45,559 nucleotides of DNA, from NCBI GenBank assembly GCA_964631275.1, contig CAZVWQ010000009.1, forward strand, positions 1 to 45,559, in the 5' to 3' direction. The notes under the pieces were generated by a model, which was not told the origin of the DNA, ran no database searches, and worked only from the letters and a program-made list of their open reading frames with translations. The number at the start of each line of letters is the position of its first letter. Position 1 is the stretch's first letter. A program made the position numbers and the translations under genes. The DNA comes from CAZVWQ01 sp964631275. GTDB taxonomy: Bacteria > Patescibacteriota > JACMRA01. Of this stretch, positions 8,148 through 15,724 are shown one piece after another.

Positions 8148-8554
8148 GTAAAAATATTAAAGAAACAAGGTGGATTAAGTCCTAGATATTATTATTTTCT
8201 TGATAAATCGTAAGTTCTATATTAGATTTTACCTTTTGAAACTAAAAATTTTGAAGCACAATATAGGTTTTAAGGATATAACTAATTTTTACAAAAAATT
8301 ATATTTGGTTTTTTTGTATTAAAAAATTCTGAACAATCAATAAAAAAATTTAAATATTTAAATAAATAGTAGACCTTATTAAATATAATATGCTCAATTC
8401 ACTTCCAAAATTTACATTTTTAAATCTTAAAAACTCATAAAATACATTCAAAATTCAATTAAGCTTTGATCTACTGTCGAATTTGGTTATGAAACGGCTA
8501 TAATATAAAAAATCACAAAATAAATTAGACTAACTAACTTAAAAATAATCATCT
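8148..8554. other. Non-coding gap upstream of the DUF11 surface-protein gene
   Basis: Contains family E copy 8389-8502. The rest is AT-rich with no supported gene. Confidence 0.6.
8389..8502 (+). repeat. Family E interspersed repeat, fullest copy
   Basis: Runs from TATGCTCAATTCACTTCCAA to GGTTATGAAACGGCTATA. A second long copy lies at 23635-23744, and fragments lie near 3590, 20555, 27645, 33015 and 37325. Confidence 0.6.
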
Positions 8555-8583
8555 TTGACCAAATCACAAAAATATGCTATCAA
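8555..8583 (+). promoter_or_regulatory. Promoter of the DUF11 surface-protein gene, decides its start
   Basis: TTGACC (8555-8560), 17-base spacer, TATCAA (8578-8583). It covers the first in-frame ATG (8574), so that ATG should not be transcribed. The ATG at 8595 would have a ~5-base leader. Confidence 0.45.
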
Positions 8584-8594
8584 ATAAACAAAAT

Positions 8595-10691
8595 ATGGCT
8601 AAAAAACAAATCTCAAATTTTAATAAATCTAGGCTTTATTATCCAACTACCATTTTCTTTTTTTTGTTAATGGTGAGTTTGGTTGCTATTGGTGGTTTAT
8701 TTCTTAATATGTTCGATAGCGAGCCTGATAAAATAGCCTTGGCTGCACCATCTGAGCCAACCTGCCAAAGCTTAGGAAGTAACCCTACTTGGAATCCTTA
8801 TCCTATTAATAATCAAACCCCAAGTCCTTTATTTACGCCTGGTAATTGCACAGGAATGCCATTACTAAGTTTTTTTCCAATTGATACTGCCAATGGTAAT
8901 CCTAGAGAAAAAACAATTATTGAAGATGAAGATTTTAGCATTCAATTATACTATAATAACGGAGCAGAGCCAGGATCAAGCAATATTCAAAATCCTAACC
9001 TAAAAGTTGAAGTAACTCAAGAAAACAACACTAGGTACAGAATTAGTGCTATCCTGAGTGGAGGTAACGTTAGTACTGTAACTTCAGCTAATAAAGGAGG
9101 TGATTTATTTGTTAACGTCCCAAACGGAACAAAGCTAAATATTGTTGGTGATAATACTTTACATTATATAGATGCCATGGAAAGAAAGTTCGAATCTGAT
9201 ACTACAGGCAGAACTCCATATGATGTAATTCCTGATAATTCTAGCTCAAATAACACTTCTAATCCAATTTATTCTAGGTTTGATGGTGTGCAGTTAGGGT
9301 CTACAAATGGCTTTATAATTAAGCCAAACGGCTTAGAGTCTAGATTTTTAGGATATGGTTATGTTCTTAGTCAGATTCGAGCTAATGTAGACGTTGCAGC
9401 ACCAGAAAATAATCCACCTCAGATTCCTGGTCAAGAAATTACAATTATTAGAGGTGATTCTGGTAGTTTTCAACCGCTTAATCCTACAGATCCAGAAAAT
9501 GACATTCCGATTAGTTTAGATTTAACTAAAGTTTTAGATTTTTGTACTATAACTGGAACTCCAGACAACACTGGTGGTGGTCAAATAATTACCTGCCAAA
9601 CCGATCAAAACACTCCAGTCAGAAGTGAATTTAACATTACTCCAACAGACTCTAAAGGCTTGGTTGGAACTCCTGGAAAGTTCATTGTAAACGTAATTGA
9701 CCCAGACTTACAATTAACAAAAACTTGTTTTGCTTTAGGTACTAAGACTCCATGTAACCAAGCTAAACTAAACCCTGGAGATGATATTACTTATGAAATA
9801 ACTGCTAGTAATAACTCTACTACTCCACTTAGAAATTTAGTAATTGAAGATGACTATCCTGAGGATAAAATCACAGACATAAGGAATATTTCTGATTTAG
9901 GTGTTATTAATTTAGACACTAACAAAATTATTTGGGGTAGTTTAGGTAACTTAGCACCTAGCAACTCAAAAACTGTTTCTTTTAATGCTACTATTAACCC
10001 TACTGTCAGTTTAACAGACTCAATCGAAAACATATCCGTAGCAGCTGGCGAAGGGGTAGATCCAAAACAAGCAAAATATGTATTTGCTTTGCAATCACCT
10101 GACATTAAAGCCGAAAAACTGTGCTTTAAATTTGACACTAATATACCTTGTGACAGTGCTAAACTTCTACCTGGAGAAAAAATTGCTTATAAAATCATAA
10201 TTAGAAACGCTGGTTCTGGGATAGCTAAAAATGTAAAAGTAGTTGATGATTATGACGAAACTAAGTTAATTAGTATAGCTGATATAAATCCAAAAGCAGA
10301 ATTAAATACGCAAACAGGAGTAATTACCTGGGAACTAGGAGATTTTGATCCTGACCAAGTTAAAGAGCTAACTTATAGTGCAACTATTTCTAATAATTTG
10401 CCTAGTGGAACCAAAATTAGAAATTTAGCTACTGTTTCTGGAAGTAATTTTCAAGATATTAGGCTTTCGACTGAATTTGTAATAAATATAATTATTACTA
10501 GTCAGGCTACACCTAGAACTGGAGGGGGCTTGGCTGTTGGGCTTGTACTGATAGCTGCTATTATAGCTGGAGGGGGTTATTGGTATTACCGTCAAAACAA
10601 AAAATTATCTACTAGCTTTGTTCCATCTAGAAAATCTCAAGAAGAATCTAAATCAAACAAAAAGGATCCTAGAAAATTTAAAAAGCACTAG
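8595..10691 (+). CDS. Surface-anchored protein with two DUF11-type repeats
   Basis: A 698-residue exported protein. It has an N-terminal signal or anchor helix (IFFFLLMVSLVAIGGLFLNM), a long extracellular part, an Ig/cadherin-like segment near residues 275-375, and two DUF11-like repeats of about 125 residues each. Each repeat opens with a paired-cysteine motif (LTKTCFALGTKTPCNQAKL; AEKLCFKFDTNIPCDSAKL), then PG(D/E)xIxYxI. It ends with TPRTGG, a hydrophobic helix (LAVGLVLIAAIIAGGGYWYY) and a basic 30-residue tail. TPRTGG-helix-basic tail resembles a sortase signal, although the tail is longer than usual; a plain membrane anchor is equally possible. The promoter favours this start over the ATG seven codons earlier. 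Probable role: cell-surface structure or adhesion (inference). Confidence 0.75.
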   Translation: MAKKQISNFNKSRLYYPTTIFFFLLMVSLVAIGGLFLNMFDSEPDKIALAAPSEPTCQSLGSNPTWNPYPINNQTPSPLFTPGNCTGMPLLSFFPIDTANGNPREKTIIEDEDFSIQLYYNNGAEPGSSNIQNPNLKVEVTQENNTRYRISAILSGGNVSTVTSANKGGDLFVNVPNGTKLNIVGDNTLHYIDAMERKFESDTTGRTPYDVIPDNSSSNNTSNPIYSRFDGVQLGSTNGFIIKPNGLESRFLGYGYVLSQIRANVDVAAPENNPPQIPGQEITIIRGDSGSFQPLNPTDPENDIPISLDLTKVLDFCTITGTPDNTGGGQIITCQTDQNTPVRSEFNITPTDSKGLVGTPGKFIVNVIDPDLQLTKTCFALGTKTPCNQAKLNPGDDITYEITASNNSTTPLRNLVIEDDYPEDKITDIRNISDLGVINLDTNKIIWGSLGNLAPSNSKTVSFNATINPTVSLTDSIENISVAAGEGVDPKQAKYVFALQSPDIKAEKLCFKFDTNIPCDSAKLLPGEKIAYKIIIRNAGSGIAKNVKVVDDYDETKLISIADINPKAELNTQTGVITWELGDFDPDQVKELTYSATISNNLPSGTKIRNLATVSGSNFQDIRLSTEFVINIIITSQATPRTGGGLAVGLVLIAAIIAGGGYWYYRQNKKLSTSFVPSRKSQEESKSNKKDPRKFKKH

Positions 10692-11213
10692 CCATTACAG
10701 ATTCTCACACGGATAATGTCTCATCGTAAGACCTTCCAAAAAATTTTTATAAAGAGCTAAATTTAGGATAATAGTAAACAGATTGACTATAGAAAGTTAC
10801 GGAGGTTTTTTGAACTTTTTTATTTATTAGTTTAAATTTTTTAAATTATAGACAAAAAGAATAAAAACTTATACACTATTTTAATAATGTTAACTTTAAA
10901 CTAATCTTAAGTTAGTTTTTTATCTATACTATAATATTATGCTCAAAAAGATAGCTATTTTTAAAAACTTTTTGAAGCTGAACTTTGGAATTTTCTAAAT
11001 TTACTAAAAAAATAAAGCTAATGCTTGTTAAGACTTTAGCTTATTGAGTTGGATTTTGTTTATATCAAAATTGGCTTTTAATTTATATTTAAACTCTAAA
11101 GCTTTGAAAAACTTTGATGTTTATTTTAACCTAACTGAAACCAAATTTAGATTCCAAAAAAAAACTGAATTTTACTCTACAGAAAGTATAAAAAATACAT
11201 TCTAAAGTATATC
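10692..11213. other. Non-coding gap with repeat fragments
   Basis: Holds the right half of a family B copy (~10746-10790), a short piece of family G (~10799-10817), a perfect -10-like TATAAT at 10930-10935 with no gene after it, and a family C-like stretch (~11085-11190) ending in AGAAAGTATA. Confidence 0.5.
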
Positions 11214-11306
11214 TATACTCAAACGCTAACTAAGTTATGATTTAACTGAAGGTTTTAGTTTGATTAAAATAAAAAAAATACACTGAGTAGTTAACAGTTT
11301 AGTATA
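11214..11306 (+). mobile_element. Family A MITE-like element, shortened copy
   Basis: Starts TATACTCAAACGCTAACTAA and ends TTAACAGTTTAGTATA, with an internal deletion relative to ~106 bp copies. The end lies 33 bases before the LOG-family gene. Confidence 0.65.
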
Positions 11307-11338
11307 GAAATAATAATTAAAAATTATTAACAAAAATT

Positions 11339-11974
11339 ATGACCAAAAACTTAGTAACTTTATCAGAAGATCAGTTTTATTTACTTAACGAAATTACTGA
11401 AGAATTTAAAAAAGGAATGCTTGCTCTTAATAGTCTACCTTCACATAGGGTTACTTTTTATGGTGGAGCTAAGATTGAGTTTAGTAGTGATACATATGAA
11501 AAAACCAAACAAGTTGCTGCTGAGTTTGCTAAACGTGACTGGGGTGTAGTCTCTGGGGGTGGGCCTGGAATCATGGCAGCTAGTCTCGAGGGTGCCAAAT
11601 CAGTTGGGGGTAAAACTGTTGCTTTTAGGATTAACTTAGATAATGAACCACCTACAGTTAAAGATGCTGATATGGATATCTTATTTCAACATTTCTCGGC
11701 TCGAAAATATGTCCTTAGACAATCTGATGTTTTTGTATATGCTCCAGGTGGGCTAGGAACGCTAGATGAATTAATGGAAAACCTAACTTTAATCAAAACT
11801 AAAAAATATCCAGCCAAGCCAATTTTTTTGTTTGATTCTAGTTTTTGGCATGGATATGTAGACTGGTTTAATGATGTTCTTTTAAAGGAAAGAAAAACTG
11901 TTGGTGAAGATTTTAAAGATTTGTTTGAAATAGTTGACACTTCTGAAGAAATTATGAAATCGCTGTTTGGTTAA
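11339..11974 (+). CDS. LOG-family nucleotide phosphoribohydrolase
   Basis: LOG-family enzymes cleave the N-glycosidic bond of nucleoside 5'-monophosphates, releasing the base and ribose 5-phosphate; plant members activate cytokinins. The 211-residue protein has a Rossmann-like fold with VTFYGGAKIEF, the glycine motif SGGGPGIMAASLEGA, and the diagnostic PGGLGTLDELMENLTLI. These are the conserved catalytic and substrate-binding segments (PGGxGTxxE). The N-terminal 25 residues are helical. The gene stands alone. Its upstream side carries a family A element whose terminal TTAACA could act as a -35 box, though the match beyond that is weak. The in vivo nucleotide cannot be told from sequence. Confidence 0.88.
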   Translation: MTKNLVTLSEDQFYLLNEITEEFKKGMLALNSLPSHRVTFYGGAKIEFSSDTYEKTKQVAAEFAKRDWGVVSGGGPGIMAASLEGAKSVGGKTVAFRINLDNEPPTVKDADMDILFQHFSARKYVLRQSDVFVYAPGGLGTLDELMENLTLIKTKKYPAKPIFLFDSSFWHGYVDWFNDVLLKERKTVGEDFKDLFEIVDTSEEIMKSLFG

Positions 11975-12552
11975 ATTATTTTAACCCTATTTTTGTAAAA
12001 ATTTTTATTTTTATTCTACATATCCAAAACATTATATTTATACTAAAATGCTACCTAAGTTATGATTTAACTGAAGGTTTTACTTTGATTATACCCAAAG
12101 GCTAACTAAATTATGATTTAACAAAAGGTTTTACTTTGATTAAATAAGGAAAATATAGTTAGAAAAACTACACTAAGTAGTTGACAGTTTAGTATCTATA
12201 TCAAAAATTCACTAAACTTTTTCCTCTTAATCCTCTTAAGTTTATGTAACAAATGTAAATAGGATGCGAAAAAATTTACAGTACCGCTACACAAAATTGT
12301 GTCTGGAGTGTTCAACCTAAATTAGCTTGAGTACGAGGTTCAGTAAGATTTTAGGAACTCATCTAAAGACAAGCTTGTTAGATTTTATGCAGATTATTTA
12401 TGCCTGAACTAAGTAGTTTTTCGGCATTTGTTTGCTTTTGAGTAATTCTTAGCTGAGTAACTCTTGTTTTATTTTGAGTAGACATGTATCAGACAATAAA
12501 TTAAAAATAGTTTTTATGTCAGACACAATTTTTGTAGGGGTCTCAAATTTAC
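11975..12552. other. Convergent gap between the LOG-family and EF-G genes
   Basis: Contains a nested family A insertion (12039-12196) and a diverged family F segment (~12237-12286). No clear terminator hairpin is seen despite convergent genes. Confidence 0.55.
12039..12196 (+). mobile_element. Nested family A MITE-like elements
   Basis: A left half (12039-12089, TATACTAAAATGCTACCTAA...) is interrupted by, or joined to, a complete copy beginning TATACCCAAAGGCTAACTAA at 12090 and ending TTGACAGTTTAGTATC near 12196. The repeated left end shows either nested insertion or partial duplication. Confidence 0.6.
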
Positions 12553-14661
12553 CTAACTCCTACTCTCTACAATCTTTTCTTGGATGTTACGTGGTACTTC
12601 AGCATAATGACTAAATTCCATACTAGCTGTGCCTTGTCCTTTGGTTTTACCTCTTAAATCAGAAATATATCCAAAAAGGTTTTCTAAAGGTATATTAGCT
12701 TTGACAACTACACTTCTAGGTCTATTTTCACTTCCTAGGATTTGACCTCTACGAGAATTAGCATCACCAATTACGTCTCCCATATACTCTTCAGGAACAG
12801 ATATTTCTACTTTCATAACCGGCTCTAGTAATACGGGATTACATTTCATTATACCATCTTTCATGGCTTGAGCTCCAGCCAACTTAAAGGCTACTTCAGA
12901 AGAGTCAACATCGTGATAGCTACCATCATATAGCTCGACTTCTACATCAATTATCGGAAACCCAGCCAAAGCTCCGTTTTCTACAACTTCTTCTACGCCT
13001 TTTTGGATAGCAGGAATGTATTCTTTTGGTATAGCTCCTCCAACAATATTGTTATTAAAAACTAAGCCTGAATTTTCTTTTCCTGGTTTAATTCTTAACC
13101 AACAGTGACCATATTGACCACGACCTCCAGACTGTTTTACATACTTACCTTCTATTTCGGCACTTCCTCTGATTGCTTCACGATAGGCAACTTGTGGGGC
13201 ACCTACATTAGTTTCTACTTTATACTCTCTTCTTAAACGATCAACAATAATATCTAAATGAAGCTCTCCCATTCCTGAGATTACAGTTTGTCCAGTTTCT
13301 TCGTTAGTTTCGATTTTTAAAGAAGGGTCTTCGGCCAACAGCTTGGATAAAGCAATACCTAGTTTTTCCTGATCTGGCTTGGTTTTAGGTTCAATAGCCA
13401 TAGAAATTACAGGTTCAGCAAATTTGATAGATTCCAAAAGTAATGGTTTTTCTTTTGAGCATAAAGTATCTCCAGTTCTTACGTCTTTAAGCCCTACAAA
13501 AGCTGCAATTTCTCCAGCATATACCTCATCTACATCCTCTCGAGAATTAGAATGCATTAGCACAATTCTACCAGCTCTTTCCATTTTTCCTGTTCTAGGA
13601 TTATAGAGATTGTCTCCTTTTTTTACAACTCCTGAATATACACGAAAGAAAGTCAAAGTACCGAACTGGTCATTAGCAATTTTGAAGGCTAAAGCAGCTA
13701 AGTCTCCATCATCTGCACCTTTTATTTCTACAATTTGTGACTCATCATTTGGGTTTTTAGCTTTAACTACTTCTAGATCTTCTGGACTTGGCAAATATTC
13801 GGTAATAGCATCAAGCAAAGGTTGTACACCTTTATTTTTGAGTGCTGTTCCGCAAAAAATAGGGTTAAGTTTGTTATGAATTGTACCCTTTCGAATAGCT
13901 TTTTTGATTTCGATTTTATTAATTTCTTTGCCATCTAAATATTTTTCCATCAAAGAGTCATCCATTTCTACAGCTTTTTCAATAAGTTTAGCTCTATATT
14001 CAGCTACTTGCTCTTTCATATCTGCTGGAATCTCTTCTTCTCTTATATCTGTACCTATATCGTCATAATAAACAATAGCTTTTTCTTCGATTAGATCTAC
14101 CATACCTTTTAGATTTTCTTCAGCACCAATCGGTAGTTGCATAACAATTCCGTTGTCGGTTAGTCTATCTTTAATAGATTGCACATCGGCAAAAAAATCT
14201 GCTCCAGTCCTGTCTAGCTTATTAATAAAGCAAATCCTTGGAACTTTATATTTTTCAGCTTGCCTCCAGACAGTCTCAGACTGAGATTCTACTCCAGCTA
14301 CCCCATCAAACACAGCTACCGCTCCATCTAAAACTCTTAAACTTCTTTCTACCTCAACAGTAAAGTCAACGTGACCTGGGGTGTCAATGATATTAAATCT
14401 TGTTGTAGTGTCTTTATCTCCGTCATAAACCCACTCTGGAGCTTTCCAATAACACACGGTAGCTGCCGAAGTTATAGTAATTCCTCGTTCTCTTTCTTGT
14501 TCCATCCAATCCATAGTAGCCTCACCTTCATGGACTTCTCCAATCTTATGAGTTCTTCCAGTATAGAGTAATACACGCTCTGTAGTAGTAGTCTTACCAG
14601 CATCAATATGAGCGATGATACCAAAATTTCTAACTTTATTTAAAGGATTTTTTCTAGGCAT
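12553..14661 (-). CDS. fusA: Translation elongation factor G
   Basis: EF-G is the GTPase that moves tRNAs and mRNA through the ribosome during translocation. The 702-residue protein has the usual length and complete domains. The G domain shows AHIDAGKTTTTERVL (P-loop), RGITITSAAT (switch I), DTPGHVDFTVEVERSLRV (switch II) and FINKLDRTGADF. Domain II follows with TFFRVYSGVV, then domain III (GMGELHLDIIVDRLRREYKV), domain IV (GGRGQYGHCWLRI) and a domain V ending near YAEVPRNIQEKIV. It stands alone rather than in the usual rpsL-rpsG-fusA-tuf cluster. A possible promoter, TTGACG plus 17 bases plus TTTAAC, lies near 14730-14760 on the minus strand. Confidence 0.97.
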   Translation of the reverse strand: MPRKNPLNKVRNFGIIAHIDAGKTTTTERVLLYTGRTHKIGEVHEGEATMDWMEQERERGITITSAATVCYWKAPEWVYDGDKDTTTRFNIIDTPGHVDFTVEVERSLRVLDGAVAVFDGVAGVESQSETVWRQAEKYKVPRICFINKLDRTGADFFADVQSIKDRLTDNGIVMQLPIGAEENLKGMVDLIEEKAIVYYDDIGTDIREEEIPADMKEQVAEYRAKLIEKAVEMDDSLMEKYLDGKEINKIEIKKAIRKGTIHNKLNPIFCGTALKNKGVQPLLDAITEYLPSPEDLEVVKAKNPNDESQIVEIKGADDGDLAALAFKIANDQFGTLTFFRVYSGVVKKGDNLYNPRTGKMERAGRIVLMHSNSREDVDEVYAGEIAAFVGLKDVRTGDTLCSKEKPLLLESIKFAEPVISMAIEPKTKPDQEKLGIALSKLLAEDPSLKIETNEETGQTVISGMGELHLDIIVDRLRREYKVETNVGAPQVAYREAIRGSAEIEGKYVKQSGGRGQYGHCWLRIKPGKENSGLVFNNNIVGGAIPKEYIPAIQKGVEEVVENGALAGFPIIDVEVELYDGSYHDVDSSEVAFKLAGAQAMKDGIMKCNPVLLEPVMKVEISVPEEYMGDVIGDANSRRGQILGSENRPRSVVVKANIPLENLFGYISDLRGKTKGQGTASMEFSHYAEVPRNIQEKIVESRS

Positions 14662-15041
14662 GTTTTAGTCTTTTTGCTTTTTTAATTTGAATATTTTTTA
14701 GTGAATAATAAATAACTTGTGATATTAAACTAAAGTTAAACAATAACGATAAGGGTTCGTCAAGTAAATCTCTTGAAATATAAGATCTTTGTCAAACCTT
14801 TTAGCTAAAATAAATTAGCATTATACTTTAATTTATGTTAACTTTCTGATTTATTCTTGATTATCTTTAAATAAAAAATCTATTTGATATTAACCTAAAA
14901 TTTATAAATTTGAGTTTTAAAATTCGTGTTTTTTGTGAGATAAAACATAGAAAAATTAAACCTGAAAAAACTTTTGATTAAGGTTTGTTTTTTAATCCAA
15001 ATAAAAAGAAAAATAGTTAAAATAATTTGCCAAAAGAGTTT
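14662..15041. other. Divergent non-coding gap between EF-G and the dockerin-like gene
   Basis: AT-rich with two TTGAC(A/G) boxes on the minus strand (near 14788 and 14760), the second a weak fusA promoter candidate. I see no repeats of families A-G and no coding frame. Confidence 0.5.
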
Positions 15042-15070
15042 TTGTTAGTTAAACTTTTATGTTGTATAGT
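15042..15070 (+). promoter_or_regulatory. Promoter of the dockerin-cohesin gene pair
   Basis: TTGTTA (15042-15047), 17-base spacer, TATAGT (15065-15070). Start near 15078 would give a ~20-base leader before the ATG at 15098. Confidence 0.45.
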
Positions 15071-15097
15071 GGCAATAATACAAAAATAAAAAAATAA

Positions 15098-15724
15098 ATG
15101 TTTCTAGTGAGCTTAAAAAAAGCTGTAATTACTTTGGTTTTTTTGGTTACTGTGCTAGCTACTATGACTGTATCTGTCTTTGGTCAAGACAATTCTGAAA
15201 CTAAATTAACACTAACTATAGAAAAAGCCCTGTGCTTACTAGAAATTAAAGTATACCCAGAAAAGCGTATCCCTCGAACTAACAACTGGCGAATAGATGT
15301 CAAAGGCATGGATGTTATTATTAAAAATACAAGTAATAATATTACATTTAATGTAGCAACTAATAACTTTGGTATTGGTACTTATAATCTTTGCGAAAGC
15401 AACCAAACTCTAGTTCTGGGTGATAATTTTACTGTATGCATTCTAGGTGAGGCTCAGCTTCTAAAAAGGTTTGAAAATATAGTTATAGAAAATGTTTTTT
15501 CTCAGTCTGTTGATCTAACAACTGGTGGAATAGAGCTACTTAATGGAGAAACTGGTGTGATTAGAGATGAAAAAATTAACTCTTTAGATATATCTACTCA
15601 AGTTAGAAATCTATATAGTAGAGAAGAAATTATAGAAGATTTAAATAAAGATACTAAGGTAAATACTTTAGATTTATCTAACACGATCTTTAATTTTTAT
15701 AAATTAGGTGATACTTGCTCATGA
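15098..15724 (+). CDS. Secreted protein with C-terminal dockerin-like domain
   Basis: A 208-residue protein with a signal peptide (residues 1-29, ending SVFGQ), a beta-rich central part (about 36-145), and a C-terminal pair of dockerin type I-like repeats (about 152-203). The second repeat, DLNKDTKVNTLDLSNTIFNF, keeps the EF-hand-like calcium ligands D-x-N-x-D-x-K-V-N-x-x-D; the first (GVIRDEKINSLDISTQVRNL) is degenerate. Dockerins bind cohesin domains, and the next gene, overlapping by four bases (ATGA), encodes a cohesin-like domain. The two are therefore likely made in fixed proportion and may bind each other on the cell surface (inference). Cysteines 46, 99, 114 and 207 could pair. It ends with one of the few UGA stops in the window. 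Confidence 0.7.
   Translation: MFLVSLKKAVITLVFLVTVLATMTVSVFGQDNSETKLTLTIEKALCLLEIKVYPEKRIPRTNNWRIDVKGMDVIIKNTSNNITFNVATNNFGIGTYNLCESNQTLVLGDNFTVCILGEAQLLKRFENIVIENVFSQSVDLTTGGIELLNGETGVIRDEKINSLDISTQVRNLYSREEIIEDLNKDTKVNTLDLSNTIFNFYKLGDTCS

Noticed and set aside
10930..10998. 19-codon ATG frame (MLKKIAIFKN...) behind a TATAAT box
   Set aside because: The ATG is only three bases after the -10 box, the product is very short, and the sequence looks like random AT-rich DNA.
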